In this document: piece after piece, positions 1 through 11,401 of the stretch
Numbering within the stretch: the stretch's first letter is position 1
Layout of the letters: each line of letters opens with the position of its first letter
Assembly: GCA_022225965.2 (NCBI GenBank)
Contig: JAKJXP020000029.1
Span: 124,001 to 188,000 of the forward strand
Length of the DNA stretch: 64,000 nucleotides
Direction: 5' to 3'
From: Diatrype stigma
Lineage: Eukaryota > Ascomycota > Sordariomycetes > Xylariales > Diatrypaceae
Notes under the pieces: model-generated
Database searches by the model: none
The model's input: the letters and a program-made list of their open reading frames with translations, nothing else
What the model was told of the DNA's origin: nothing
Made by a program: the position numbers and the translations under genes

Positions 1-1249
1 GGCGTCGATAACGTCGATTATATATAAGGGCACAGTACCGTTATGTAATGTTTAGTATTACTTATTACCAGTATAGAAATAAAGTTATGAAATAATAAAA
101 GCATTAATTGCTATGGAATATTAGGGATTCTAAGGATTTCTATATAATCCTTGGCAGTATTAAGTAGGAATACGTAGTATTAAGTAATCCTAGGGACTAC
201 TGTATTACATAACATCTAATCGTTAATGCAACGAAAAACGACCGATTCGAAAACCGGCCGAAAACGCACCGAAAGCGCATTTATTGGATACAAAAAAAAC
301 TTTCGTTACCGCCGAAAAAAAAAAAAACGGCAACCGCCGAATAATTGCGAATAAAATTAAGACTAAACAAAAAGGCCGAATTAAAATCGTAACGATATAT
401 CTTAATGGATTCCAATAATTAAAAAATACCAATATTTAAGAATTTAAAACGCAAAGTCGATTTTATTTCGCTACAAACTTAAACGGAAAAAGTTAAAATA
501 TAAATACGGGCCGAAATACGGATAAAAATAAACGTAATTATTACGACGTTACCGAAGAAATCGCCTAAAAGCGACGCATAAACGGATAACTTTTTAATGC
601 GTTTATATATAACAAACCGAACTTTATATAAAACGTCGTATATTCGTTTAACGTTTTAAAACGAAATTAATACGAACCGATTTAAAGGAAACCTTAACTT
701 ACCTTTTATGCGTTTTCGGTAAAGTCCGCTTAGTATTTCGTAACAAACGATTAAAATTTTCGAAATTCGGGTTTAAAACTATCGGCAAATTAAACGAAAT
801 TAAAACGACTTCGAAAAAAAAACGAAAAGCTTATTTCGAAGCAATCGGAAATGGTTTTTTTATAATGCTTATACATAATGCATCGACGAAATTTACCAAT
901 TATATCGGTTAAATATTAAAACATAACGATATAAAAACGAAACGACTTATAACGGTCGTAATAAAACAAAGAAAAATCCTTCGTTACGCGATATATATAA
1001 AATACATATTTTACCTTTTTCGATAAAAGATCGGAATAAATCGAAATATCGAAAACGGGCTTTTTAAAAAGGCCCGATATCGTCGCGAAATTAAAGCGGC
1101 TAAACCGTAAAAACGATAATAAAACGATAAAACGAAAAAAACGAAACGAAATCGACCATAAAACGAACGAACAAATAAAATTAAACGGCTAAATAATACA
1201 TTATCGAAATTAACAAACGTCGAATTAACGTTAAAAGCAATAAAAAATT

Positions 1250-1315
1250 ACGCGAATTCGGACCGATCCTAAACGTCCGGATTTCCGGACGTCCAAAAAC
1301 GATCCGAATTCGCGT
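1250..1315. repeat. 66-bp interrupted palindrome
   Basis: The outer arms are 13-bp perfect inverted repeats (ACGCGAATTCGGA and its complement). The inner arms are 9-bp perfect inverted repeats (ACGTCCGGA / TCCGGACGT) around a 2-bp centre. The 10-bp stretch between them is only partly matched. It lies inside the RIP-degraded copia block and is GC-richer than its surroundings. Confidence 0.7.
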
Positions 1316-1880
1316 ATAACGCAAAAAATAAAAAAAACAATAATAATAAATTAAAAAATAATAAAAAATCGATCCGAATCTTTATTTTTAAAAATCGAAT
1401 CGATAATAAAAAAAATTACGTATCGGATTAATTATTATTACTAAAAAAGAAAAAAAGGAAAAATTTCCGAACGAAAGAAAAGCAAGGTATTTATATCTTA
1501 AAAGCGGTATATAATTTATTCTGCCGATTAGGTCGTCGTCGCGTCGACGCCGGCCGGAATAAGTAATTCACTTATACCCAAAGCGATATACCGGACGTAC
1601 GGGCTATTTCGTATCGCCTTTTCTTTTTTTATAACTTACTTTTACTTATTTAACATACCGACATTATACTTAATAATACGTATGCCGTACGTTTACGGCG
1701 CAAAGCCGAATCGGTTTTACGTTATAATCTTTCTTTTAATTTAATAAATAACTTTGGGCCTTTTTATAATAAAAAACGAACAAAAACCGTTTTGGATATT
1801 TTTTATATATAACCAAAAGAATAATTTTAATGCGAATTAATAGGTTTTTCTTTTCGATTTCGGTTTAAGGTTTCCTATTA

Positions 1881-1950
1881 TGTTAAAACTAAACGTATAC
1901 CGGCATAGCCTTTTAGGCCGTCGACTGCATAATATTATATATATATATTA
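1881..1950 (+). repeat. candidate copia-family LTR start (copy 1)
   Basis: The tract opens TGTTAAA, carries a CCGGCATAGCC core and a GCCGTCGAC core, and ends in a (TA)n run. The same order of blocks recurs at 48994-49075 and, more decayed, at about 3339-3395. TG at the start suits an LTR end, but no paired copy with a target duplication was found. Confidence 0.4.
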
Positions 1951-2027
1951 ATAATAAATAAATTCGAAACCAAATTTAATTAATAATTTACGGAAATTTT
2001 GAAATAAAGAACGATTACGTAATATAG

Positions 2028-3335
2028 GATATATATTCGGTTATTGCCGACGTTGTATTTATTAGGATTTCCTTTACTTTTATGGTTATTCTTAATTTAA
2101 AAGGTTTATTTTACGATATAAAAATAGCCTTTTTTAATGCTGCCCTTTTTAAAAATTACGATATATACGTTTATTAATCGAAAGAATATAATAACGGAAC
2201 GAATAAAGTCTGGAAATTTAAATAAGCGTTATACGGCTTACGAAAGGCCTTTATTTAATAATACCGTACTTTTACGAAAGTTTTAAAACAAATCGGATTT
2301 AAACCGATAATATAAGACCTATATTTATTTAAATACGAAATAATAAAAAAGCCTTTTTTAATATATATTAACGATATTTTCGTTATAAGCAAAATAATTG
2401 CCGAATATTATCGAATTCGAAATAAATTGCAAGCGTTTTTTAAATTAAAGGACCTAAAGGAAATTACGAAATTCTTCGGATACGTCGTTAAACGTAATAA
2501 GCGCCTACGGAAAACTTTCCTTATTTAGGAAAATTACATTCGGAAAATAATTAATAAATACAAAAAGCAATTAAAAAAATAATTAAAACCTTTTAACGGC
2601 CCGAATTAATAATTTCCGTTATTTGGATTCTTTTTTTTATTTAAATAACGGCAATATATTAAAAAAATAAATTTATTTAATTATCTTTTAATAAATAACC
2701 GTTTAAATATTTCTTTTATAATAAATAAGCTATATAAATCGAATTTAAAACCGAAAAAGATTTATCGAAACCTATTAAATTATTTTTGGCATTATTTTAA
2801 TATAACAATTAAGTTCGAAATAATTTTAAAAAATAATTATAAAATTACGGATTTAATAATAAGGATTTTCGTTAACGTTATTTTTTACGATAATTTAGGA
2901 TTTCGTTTTTTTATCGGCGCCCATATAATTTTATTCGCCGAAGGACCGATATATTAAAAAACGAAAAAATAATCGATAGTTATATTTAGCAATATTAAAA
3001 CGGACTTTATTAATTTTATATTTACCGGAATAAATAATATTTAAATTAATTTCATATTAACCGAATTAAATTATTTTTAATAAAAGCTTTATATTATATT
3101 TACGAATTTAAAAAACGCAATAATAATAACGTTAAATCCGTTAAATACAGCAAAAACGCAATACGTAAATGCCCGATATAAATAAATTATCGACAAAGTC
3201 GAAAAAAGTTTTTTCCGATTACTTTATATCGAAACGAACGATATAATTACGAACGGCTTTACGAAAGCCCTTTAAACGGAAAAATATAAACAATTCGTAC
3301 AGCAAATAAGATTAGGCTTATATTAATAAAATTAA
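2028..3335 (+). pseudogene. copia reverse transcriptase and RNase H remnant
   Basis: The plus strand, read through many stops, keeps the order of a Ty1/copia RT (RVT_2) followed by RNase H. Near 2113 a DIK-x-AF-x-NA segment is visible, near 2225 a W-K-x-K-x-ALYGLRKA-like segment, near 2365 IYINDI at the place of the catalytic Y/I-x-DD box (one Asp now Asn, as RIP would do), and near 2455 LKDLKEITKFFGY. RNase H-like remains run from about 2960 and end near 3330 with an NGFTKAL-like segment. Stops, mostly TAA and TAG where Gln or Trp is expected, break it throughout. Family assignment rests on segment order and spacing read by eye. Confidence 0.8.
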
Positions 3336-3590
3336 AGCGGTTATATAAATAATCGTTAATCGGCCATAACCTTTATTTCGACGTAATATATCGTAATAAC
3401 GTAAAATAACAAATTAAAAGTTCTTATATTTCGAAAAGTATCGTATATTTAAATAAAATAATATCAATTAATTTCCAAACTTAATATAAAAAAAATATTA
3501 AAAACGGCTTCGTTTTTCGAAGGCATTTAAGGGGCTATATTACGTAATTAATGCCTTAATGGCATTATTTATACCTAAATAACCGCCTTT

Positions 3591-4212
3591 TAGCATTTCA
3601 CCTGCTTAGATTCCTTTGAATTTACATTATTAATTTCTTTCTTGCAGCTGCTTTTTGCTTTGCACCTGTAATAATAGGCCTACCAGTTGACTTCGGCAGG
3701 ATGCCGCACCCCAGGCTGTCATAACAATGGAGAACTCAAGATGGATTTTGCCAATAGGTCTTGGGTAACTGCTGATTTCCCAAAGCACCTTCCTTATTAC
3801 AGATGCGATTTCGTCGTGCCTCACTACCCACCTAGGTACCTACCTATCACCTTTCACAGGCAAGTGCTACCTGCCTGTATGCTACATGCCTTAGTATTAC
3901 CACGTCACCCACTTCCAAGGCCAACTTCAGTTCTCCGTAACAACACCAATTGGTTCAAGTAATTCACCGCTGATTTGGTTTTGACTACCAGGTTCTGATC
4001 AATCTGAACCAACGAAGAAATTGAAGCCTTGAATCTCAGAGACCCTTTGCTAGGCCATAGGCCCTGATATCACCATCCAGTATTCTAGTTTCACAAACAA
4101 CAAAACAAATCCCCAACGTCGTCAGGATATTGTGAAGCTTATTAGCTCCTATTGTCACCCTTCATCATATACACCTCAATTCTAGCCAATAACCCAATGC
4201 TTTTTCGACAAA
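3591..4212. other. intergenic, upstream of the F-box gene
   Basis: This is the transition from RIP DNA to normal composition. It holds TACCTACC-type low-complexity DNA at 3828-3850. Short ORFs here have no recognisable content. The proximal promoter of the F-box gene must lie in the last few hundred bases. No clear TATA box was seen. Confidence 0.6.
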
Positions 4213-5936
4213 ATGCCGCCACCTAAGCGCAGAGAGCTCATGGATCTGCCCAATGAACTCCTGATCCACGTTCTCACGTTCACCCTTCCCACTGGGTTCG
4301 AGTCCTTCATGCTGACCTGCAAACACGTCTACGCACTGGGCGTTTCTCTGATCGCCGCCCACAACGAACGCAAGAAGCGATGGTCTGTGATCGCTATCGA
4401 AGACCACCGCGAAGATCTTGGGAATGCGATGGCTTTCCTATATGAGATTGCTATCAAGGATACGTTGGCACCGGCCTATATCAAGGAGGTGTATTTTCTG
4501 AGTGAGCAGCCACCAGATAGAGCAGATACCATGACTGCATACTTGAATGAAGAAAATCGTGCGTGGTGGCGCGATGATTCTAAGGTCCATCAGATGAGAG
4601 GTCTTGTGACGACATCATGGTATCTGCATACGTCCGGAGTTGATGTTGAAGATTGGGCCGACAAGATGTTCCAGAGTAAGCACTCCCAGAGTTCTTACCC
4701 CCGAGATACGCGGCTCAGAGCCCTGAACCAAGGCCAGGTTACTCTACCTGAAAATGAGACTAGCTAACTCCCGATGCTGCAGTGGAAGACAGCGGTGACG
4801 GTGTTCGGCCAAGCTATAAATGCGGGATGCATATTTTAGTCTTCCTTCTAACGCTCCTTGAAAATATCACGATGTTGGAGATCAGTTCCTGGTCGTGGGA
4901 TGTTGGGATGACTTTGCTCCTCAACAACCCAGAACCCCGTCAAGTTTTATATCATATTGCCCACGTCGCCAATTACCACAACTATCTTGGCAGAAAGGAG
5001 GGAACTGCTGCGCTCATGAAGCTGGAGAGCCTAGTGCAACGGGACCCAGATCCTGATGGAGGTGTAGAAACACCCTTATGCTACTATGAGCCATTCCTCG
5101 CTCTACATACCCTGGAAAATCTGTGCCTCACAAATGCCCTATGTCTTGGCCCGGTCTCAGGGGGGTCTTTCACGTTTTCTCCAAAACCATTTATACTATC
5201 ATCCACCCCATCTATCCTCATTCCTTCACCTAGAAACTCAAATGTACCTCAAGGTATCCAACGGTTACAATTGTGCTATGCGGAAGTGTGTCCCACGTCA
5301 CTTGGGCGGCTCCTCGACTATGCAGCACCATGTCTCAAGACACTTGAATTGCGCTGCAGTCATTCAGGGGACAACGATTCTTTCCGCGAGATGGGGAAGT
5401 ACATGGAGGAGCTGAAACCCCGTTGCGGGGGGTCACTAACCAGCCTCGTCATCGAGCCCATGCCAAACTACTGGCACGAGAACTCTAGACTTATACCTAT
5501 CGAATCGTTCACTGGATTCCAGAAGCTGGAGTCATTACGAGTGCCCATTTTCTGTTTTCGAAAAGTGGAAGCCGATTACACAGAGGCTGATGACGACGAG
5601 GCGTCACCTGCAGTTGAAGGTCTCGGTTTGGAACCGGCCCGAGGTGTGCCACGTCTCCGGGTTATACTTCCCCCGTCTCTCAAAGAGCTGGATCTCTTGG
5701 TACTACTGTTCTCCGACTGGGATAACCTCAATAGTCTCCCGTTATTGGAGGCTCTACTAAAAGATTTCGACTTTGCCGCCTCTGGTCTCTCAAGATTTGA
5801 CGTCACGATGTATTGCAACATGAATTCCCCTGCCTTTCATGCATATCGATCTCCACCCGATGGCAGTCCGACTTTGGACCATTATCGACGCATTTCCAGA
5901 AAGGCTGGGGCAGGGTTTTACTGCAAATACCCCTAG
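4213..5936 (+). CDS. F-box protein
   Basis: A two-exon gene: exon 1 4213-4675, intron 4676-4782, exon 2 4783-5936 (538 residues). The intron starts GTAAGC, has a GCTAAC branch site at 4763-4768 and ends GCAG; joining is phase 1 and restores one frame. The N-terminus holds an F-box, residues about 9-45, with the LxDLPNELLxHVL pattern of the family. F-box proteins bind Skp1 and recruit substrates to SCF ubiquitin ligases. The remainder is Leu-rich with spaced hydrophobic segments, as in fungal F-box proteins with weak leucine-rich repeats, but no repeat register can be assigned, so the substrate is unknown. The ATG in ACAAAATGCC is the first in frame. Splice sites are inferred from sequence only. 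The gene stands alone beside the copia relic, and such genes are often lineage-specific. Confidence 0.85.
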
Positions 5937-6633
5937 TGCTCTCTAAAGCAAGACGGCAGAAGAGGGTCATCTAACTAGATAGCTTTGTCCCATAGTACAC
6001 ATTGCTGCAGTCGTTCTTTCAAAGGAGCAACGGAGGATAACACGGACCGGGTCCAGAATAGCAAGGAACACGCCTCGTAGATGGTATGAAACGATACAAG
6101 ACAAATCGTTGATCGAGAATGCTGAATGGCGCAAGACTCGCAGTTAATGACTGCTAGGTATTACATTGTTGCAGGTCAGAGGCTCTATTCGGAAATATGA
6201 GCTAGGAAACGCTCCACCTGGGCGGTATAATTTGTATCCGAAGCTTTCCACCGTTCCATCCTGTATATAACCGCTCTTCCAGCCCTAGCTTGGAAAGCTC
6301 GTAGCTAGCCAGACAGTTATCACTTTCTGCTATGTGCCCCAAATTTCATGCGATCCTCTAGAGCGTTACACATGTATACATATATCTGCTATGCCTACTT
6401 TTACCATCCCATGCGGCCATGTCAACCCTGCGTAGGCATAAGACCCTCGTCCAAAGCGGCAGTCCTCCATTTATTATAGCAGAGTGGTTTCAGCATCATG
6501 GCATGTTCCATGCGTCTTCGAGCCACATCCCATCTCTTGGAAAACCCTTTCACGCCACCATACCTTTGATTTCTCCATGTATTTACTAATTAAAACAACC
6601 CCCCAAAACTAAGCCCGCATTTCCGTCGCCTCA
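5937..6633. other. intergenic between convergent genes
   Basis: This is unique-looking DNA between the 3' ends of the F-box gene and the membrane-protein gene. No ORF, RNA gene or repeat is supported. Confidence 0.6.
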
Positions 6634-7772
6634 CTATTCGTCGTTTTGGGAAGGGTCCATCCTCTGCGCCCGACTCTGGCGGATGCCATACCCCTCATGA
6701 CGACCAGGCCAGATAGTATAACGCTTCATACTATTCATCGTATGTGAGGAGCCTCTGTGTAGGTAGAGACAGAGTGTGACAACTGTGGGAAGTCCTACAA
6801 AAGCGATGGGCAATGTGATTGCGGAGATCCGGTTGGCTTCACCACCATCTCCACCGCCACCTTCTGACAAGATGGAGCCTGCTGCTGCTGCTGCTGCTGC
6901 TGCTTTTGCCACGACCCTGACAGCGGGGCCTTTGATAGCGTCGTCGACAGTCGTTGGTAGTGGTAGGGATGATGACGGTAACGGTACTAAGGAGGGGGAG
7001 GAGGAGCCAACTACCACCGCCACTACCACGTACCCCAGCGAGAGCGTGATGGTGCTGTTCACAAAGATCTGCTCTTCGTCGACGTCCCAGACATAGAAGC
7101 CCTGCTTGGCGGGGATGTCGCCCGAGACGAACGCCGTCGTGCCTCCGATGGCATCGGGAAGCAGGCCGCTCTCGACTTCACCCTCGAAGTCATACGAGTA
7201 AGAGCCCTGGATGCGGACCGTTTCGTCGGCTGAGGAAAACCAGCGGGGATCCCATGTCACTGTTGGTGCTCTCGTCGGTCAGCTTTGTTTAGGTGGTTAG
7301 GTAGATAGAGATTGTGGTTACTTAATCAAAAAAGCGTTATACTAGGCAAATCGAAGACACAAGGGGAGATATCACCGTAGTATGTACCGCCAAGTTCAAC
7401 TTGGCTTCCGTCCTGCGGCGAGCAGAACGGTCCGTTTACGCCCTGATAGTCACGGCATTGTAAGAAAGCACCAGAGCCATCACTTGACGTTGCGGACACG
7501 GCAACGGGTGCCACTGTTTCCATTGCTGTTGGAGCGGCGTGAAGAGACGTCTTCGTTGATAGGATCTCTGGGATGGGTGAGATGGTGGTGACCGCACCAT
7601 GGAAGATGGATGTGACGATCGGGGTGATGGTGTCTGCTGAGCCGCCCGGGGCCACTGTGACGTATGGCTCTTGCTCTTGGATCATGGCGTGAGGTTCGGG
7701 TTCATGTTCGGGCGGTATCGCAGCCGCATGAGCAAGGGACGTGACGATGCCAACTAAGATGAATGAGGCCAT
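6634..7772 (-). CDS. secreted or cell-surface single-pass membrane protein
   Basis: Two exons on the minus strand: 7772-7376 and 7259-6634 (340 residues), with an intron at 7375-7260 starting GTGATA, containing CTAAC and ending CAACAG. Splicing joins a Tyr-Tyr pair to VTWDP. This gives the segment, with Cys upstream (CSPQDGSQVELGGTYY-VTWDP), that I associate with a fungal family of extracellular domains followed by one membrane helix. Residues 1-18 look like a signal peptide. The luminal or extracellular domain covers about 105-215. A Ser/Pro/Ala-rich stalk with about eight consecutive Ala, from a GCT/GCA repeat at 6883-6905, follows. One membrane helix lies at about 277-299, then a basic cytoplasmic tail of about 40 residues. 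The layout resembles a cell-wall sensor or surface anchor. Function is unknown. Confidence 0.75.
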
Positions 7773-9135
7773 CTTTGTGGGCTTGGACGCTCTCCCCGTT
7801 GACGTACACCAACTATGGAATCTTATTAATGAGTAGGGCTGTCAAACCAATTCTCTCCTGAGTCGTGATCTCAGACCTGGACGTGAAATACAGGCAGACA
7901 TCTGATGATCCGACGACCAGCCTTTAATAACAAATCGCCGACTTCAGGATTATGAGCTCACCTGCACTTCGATTTAGTCAACGTAGCATAAAGAAAATCC
8001 CTACTCATCCCAGTTTCGTTCTGTGTAGTTCCCATCCGGGTAATATAGACCCCTGGCAGTTTTACTAAAAAGGGGTTCCCAACCGCATCGGTACTAAAAA
8101 TTATTTTAGCCTCAGATCAGGTAAGGTGGAGACAGATGGACAGACAGAGACCTGCAACGCAACTCCTCAGGCCAGCTGATACACTGCAAGAGGAGTGTAA
8201 AACGAAGTCTGCTGTCCCCGGATCAGATTCTACGACTACTTAATGGCAACCGTACTTCATCAAAAAGCAAGTGGTAGCTCTAGAATGTACCAGAGGGGGT
8301 ATAGAGTATAGTAGTCAGCTCGGTACCCAGATGGGGCGCTGACCCGGCTCTGTGCAAATTACCAAGAGCCGCTGCATTACCGAACAGCAATTGAATCACA
8401 GTCGATATCTTTTTTGTACTGAAGAACCCTGCGATGCGAATATGAATGGATCCAGTTTCCGTCAAGCCCCTGGCTTGTTCGTCCACATGGAGAGCCGTGC
8501 GTGATCAATGGTTGAGCGTGATGCGTTAGACATGTTGGAAGACAGTATATTTCTAGATAGTCTTTCTTATATATATAATACAAGAGCAATCCCTTTTCCC
8601 CAGGAATTTCAGTCTATGGAGTTGGGTTTTCCTCGCCTGAATACCTCGCGCTCCACCACGACAGCAGTGCCAGCATGGCTTTCTTGCCACCGCCTGCCAT
8701 CATCAACACTGTGATTTCGCCGGCTGCTGGCTGGCCATTAACTGTTTCGACCAACTTTCGCGCGATAAACAAGGTCCGTCCGCATGGCCTTCCTCTCAAT
8801 TCCGTGTCGGCCCAGCTAACTAGTAGCCCTATCGTCCTGGTACAGGAGCTTTTTGCCCTAGGCCCGGACTTCATCACAGAGAGCACGCATAACATGCTCT
8901 GGGCTTGCGTTTCTAGTGGGGGGTATCCAGGATCTGGTTCAGTTCCTCATCGTAAGGGACGTTAGACGGCCGAGGGTGTGGAGTGAACAGGGGGGCGGGG
9001 TGTGTGGCTGTAGATATACATGTCGACACCTTGGCTGCTGGGCGAGTTTGAGTTGCGATTTCCTCCTTTGCCATATCATTTCTGGACAGCACCGCAGCTC
9101 CCCAAGACGGAGGTCAGAGCAACAGGCGTCGCTGA
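7773..9135. other. intergenic; only weak short ORFs
   Basis: About 1.36 kb between two minus-strand genes. Short ORFs exist on both strands at 8508-8965, overlapping one another, with no domain, signal or splice support. They may be chance, or a decayed small gene. The promoter of the membrane-protein gene lies just above 7773. Confidence 0.5.
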
Positions 9136-10248
9136 TCATTTTTTCCTCTCGAATCTGATGAGTCGCCAGTCCTTAGAGAAGGCGGCTGGATTGCTCGGTA
9201 GAACGCTCTCATGCGCGTGGGACGGCATGAGCCTGGGGGGCGCCGGGTTGTATTTGCCCTTCACCAGATTATTGTCTACCCAGCGGTTCCACAAGGTATT
9301 GAAGCCCAATAACAACCTGTCGTAGTTGACGTCCCATACGCGCTGCTGCGCGTCGGCCGCCAGGATCGCGGACTCGCGCGAGAGCTGCACCGCGCGCCGG
9401 ATCTCCTTGAAGGCGTATTCGAACTGGGCCATGTCGTCAATGCCCATCTTCTGCGCCTCCTTCACCCCGTGCTGCTTGATCCGACTCATTGCCTGTTGGT
9501 AATGTTCCAGGGTGACGCGGAAGAGGTACAGCATCTCGGTCTGGTGCCCCAGGGACTTCCGCAACGTGCGCTTGTCTTGGTTGGAGACGTAGAGGAACTT
9601 ATCGAGCCTCTTGTCGATCTCCGCGGGCAAGAGGCCCGGCACGAAGGGGGCGGTCCGCGCCAGGGCGACGTTTTGGGAGGCCATGTCGGTCAACACGGAG
9701 ATGCGCATCTCTACCACCCGGCGCGTGTACTTCTCCAGCTGGGCGAGCACCCTCGGGCCGTACGTTGGGGACATTTGCCAGGGTCTCCCGTGCTTCAGTC
9801 GTCTCAAATATTTGAGGACTTCTCCTATGGCCTCGCTGCCCGGGCCGCTGAACTGCCCGATGATCATGGTGTCCAGCCGGAACAAACCCGGGTTTGGATT
9901 GATGGTGAATTTCGACTGTGCAGACATCACCCCTTGATATTTCAGCATTGTGTTGCCGGACTTTTTGGCCTCCGCTGCAAGGGCTTCCTGCAGGGTTTTA
10001 AATCTTGCTCTCCGGGGCTTGCGTGCGATCATCTTTGTTCCTGACTTAGGCTTCAATGATGGCCCATTCGTCCCCTCTAATTTCAAGGCTTCCTGTAGGG
10101 TCCTGGCTAGGGGTGTCCCAAACTGTGCAGCCGCTTGGTCAATTGGGGCATACGCCCGGCTAATGACCATAGAAAGTTGAGGCTGTCTTATAGGTAGCCT
10201 AATCCGGGGCCGGCACCGCAGCCCCAGGCCAAGTTGCGACATGGTCAA
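9136..10248 (-). CDS. probable mitochondrial protein of unknown function
   Basis: An intact 370-residue ORF without introns. The first 35 residues are rich in Arg, nearly free of acidic residues, and end with the RAY-A pattern typical of a cleaved mitochondrial presequence. The mature part is basic, mostly predicted helix, without membrane segments. The hexapeptide TLQEAL occurs twice, at residues 50-55 and 85-90, each preceded by Arg/Lys-rich sequence, which looks like a short internal duplication. The C-terminal half (about 160-370) is the most regular and may be a helical bundle. I do not recognise the family. A fungal mitochondrial ribosome or respiratory-assembly component would fit its size and charge, but that is a guess. 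Codon use and length favour a real gene. A second ATG lies at codon 3. Confidence 0.7.
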   Translation of the reverse strand: MTMSQLGLGLRCRPRIRLPIRQPQLSMVISRAYAPIDQAAAQFGTPLARTLQEALKLEGTNGPSLKPKSGTKMIARKPRRARFKTLQEALAAEAKKSGNTMLKYQGVMSAQSKFTINPNPGLFRLDTMIIGQFSGPGSEAIGEVLKYLRRLKHGRPWQMSPTYGPRVLAQLEKYTRRVVEMRISVLTDMASQNVALARTAPFVPGLLPAEIDKRLDKFLYVSNQDKRTLRKSLGHQTEMLYLFRVTLEHYQQAMSRIKQHGVKEAQKMGIDDMAQFEYAFKEIRRAVQLSRESAILAADAQQRVWDVNYDRLLLGFNTLWNRWVDNNLVKGKYNPAPPRLMPSHAHESVLPSNPAAFSKDWRLIRFERKK

Positions 10249-10573
10249 GGTGTCTAGTGTTCAAGCTCGAGACAACAAGAGTCTGGTAAAGCCGTGATAA
10301 GAGTATAAGGGGTATCAGAGTGTTATGGCGTCATGGTGTTAGATGTCAGGGTGTCATGCCGCGAGGTGCAAAGGCGTTGTGTTAAAGGCGTTGCGTTGCG
10401 TTGCGTTGCGCATGAGAAAATTTCAGTTACAGCTAGAGCGATGTGGTGCCCCATAATAAAATACCACTTGTAGTTAGTCTAGGCGTTGTACGAAGTACTT
10501 GGTCAATTCGCGTGTGGTTTGGTACTACATACAGTGCGCCACGACGCCACCCCCTTGGTCACTATGTAGGTAC
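10249..10573. repeat. intergenic with GCGTT pentamer microsatellite
   Basis: This is the upstream region of the mitochondrial-protein gene. It holds a run of GCGTT units at 10388-10411, with looser GTGTCATG-like repeats before it. No ORF is supported. Confidence 0.6.
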
Positions 10574-10672
10574 TGTGGGGCGGTGCCATAACCCTAGGTT
10601 TTGACGTACTATAGACCTTTCACAATTCATCCCTAATACAACTACAATTGCTACCCCCATATAGCTCCAACA
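10574..10672. repeat. 99-bp terminal direct repeat, left copy
   Basis: Identical to 11303-11401. It starts TGTGGGGC and ends CTCCAACA, and is preceded by GTAGGTAC. Confidence 0.85.
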
Positions 10673-11302
10673 ATGGTAACGAGAGTGCGACGTCGAAGCC
10701 CCAGGCTCACGCGCCTTGCTTTCCATGTGGATAATTAATGCCCATGGATACATCAATATCCTAATAATTCTGTTGTTTCTTTGGAATTAAAGCGTTAATT
10801 TTCGGTCGCGGATCAATCAAACGTCGTCTTACCTACTTACCTACCTACCTACCAAGCAAATTGCCCATACCATACATACTATTGTCACTCCCAGTCGTCG
10901 AGACTACATCTAAATTTTCTATCGTTTTTCGGAGGATTCTCCAAGTATTCAGCGATCAACGTTTTCGGGCCCGATGGGTAAATACGAACCAATATCGAAG
11001 GCTTTTAATGTCGTAAGCCTCCATTTAATGCCGTATAGCAGCTGTTAAAGGTGTACGTATACGTCGTGTGTGCCGTTGATGCCCGGTATCGTCACTACAG
11101 GTCTGGCCGGGTTATGGAATGGGCCGGTTAAGCTTCGTGCGGTTATTTTTCGGCCGTTGTGCCAGTTTCAGAGATCGATGAATGAATGGGAATTAACGGA
11201 ATTGATGGATTAAGGGATGAATCGATGGATTCGAGAATGGAAGGGTTATTTGATGGATTGTTGAAGCCGTCGCGGTGGCCGGCGCTGGGCGATTTGGCCG
11301 TG

Positions 11303-11401
11303 TGTGGGGCGGTGCCATAACCCTAGGTTTTGACGTACTATAGACCTTTCACAATTCATCCCTAATACAACTACAATTGCTACCCCCATATAGCTCCAAC
11401 A
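11303..11401. repeat. 99-bp terminal direct repeat, right copy
   Basis: Identical to 10574-10672. It is followed by GTACCTAC, the reverse complement of the 8 bases before the left copy. Because this genome is full of TACC tracts, that symmetry may be chance. Confidence 0.85.

Larger units (their letters stand above)
1..3590 (+). mobile_element. RIP-degraded Ty1/copia retrotransposon relic, cut by the left window edge
   Basis: This block is very AT-rich, and almost every remaining cytosine is followed by G, which is the mark of heavy RIP. Translating the plus strand past stops gives recognisable copia pol remains in the second half. The first 1.9 kb gives no confident domain, although 620-1500 could be a decayed integrase. 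A possible LTR start lies at about 3339, just after the RNase H remains, and resembles tracts at 1881 and 48994. The left end lies outside the window, so element length and any LTR pair cannot be fixed. AT richness stops abruptly near 3590. No intact reading frame remains, so it is not expected to be active. Confidence 0.8.
10574..11401. mobile_element. candidate miniature LTR element (TRIM/SMART-like), 828 bp
   Basis: Two identical 99-bp direct repeats (10574-10672 and 11303-11401) bound a 630-bp non-coding interior. The repeats begin TG and end CA, as LTRs do. The bases just outside are GTAC on both sides, a possible 4-bp target duplication. One base inside the left repeat lies TGGTAACGAGAG, which starts with the TGG expected of a tRNA primer-binding site. 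No polypurine tract touches the right repeat. The interior has no ORF and contains a TACC-repeat tract. If read on the minus strand, the repeat starts TGTTGGAG, a common LTR start. This fits a non-autonomous retrotransposon, but a simple segmental duplication is not excluded. Identical repeats and normal base composition suggest a recent event spared by RIP. Confidence 0.55.

Noticed and set aside
223..432. 69-residue minus-strand ORF in the copia block
   Set aside because: AT-rich RIPed DNA gives chance ORFs; it is on the strand opposite to the copia pol remains and has no family pattern.
8508..8965. Overlapping short ORFs on both strands, considered as a small secreted protein gene
   Set aside because: Neither strand shows a signal peptide, splice pattern or domain. 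The competing frames argue for chance.
9469..10044. 191-residue plus-strand ORF
   Set aside because: Shadow of the minus-strand mitochondrial-protein gene, whose presequence and composition are far more protein-like.
10574..11401. Biosynthetic or regulatory cluster reading of the duplicated segment
   Set aside because: The interior has no ORF, and TG...CA ends fit an LTR-type element better than a duplicated promoter.
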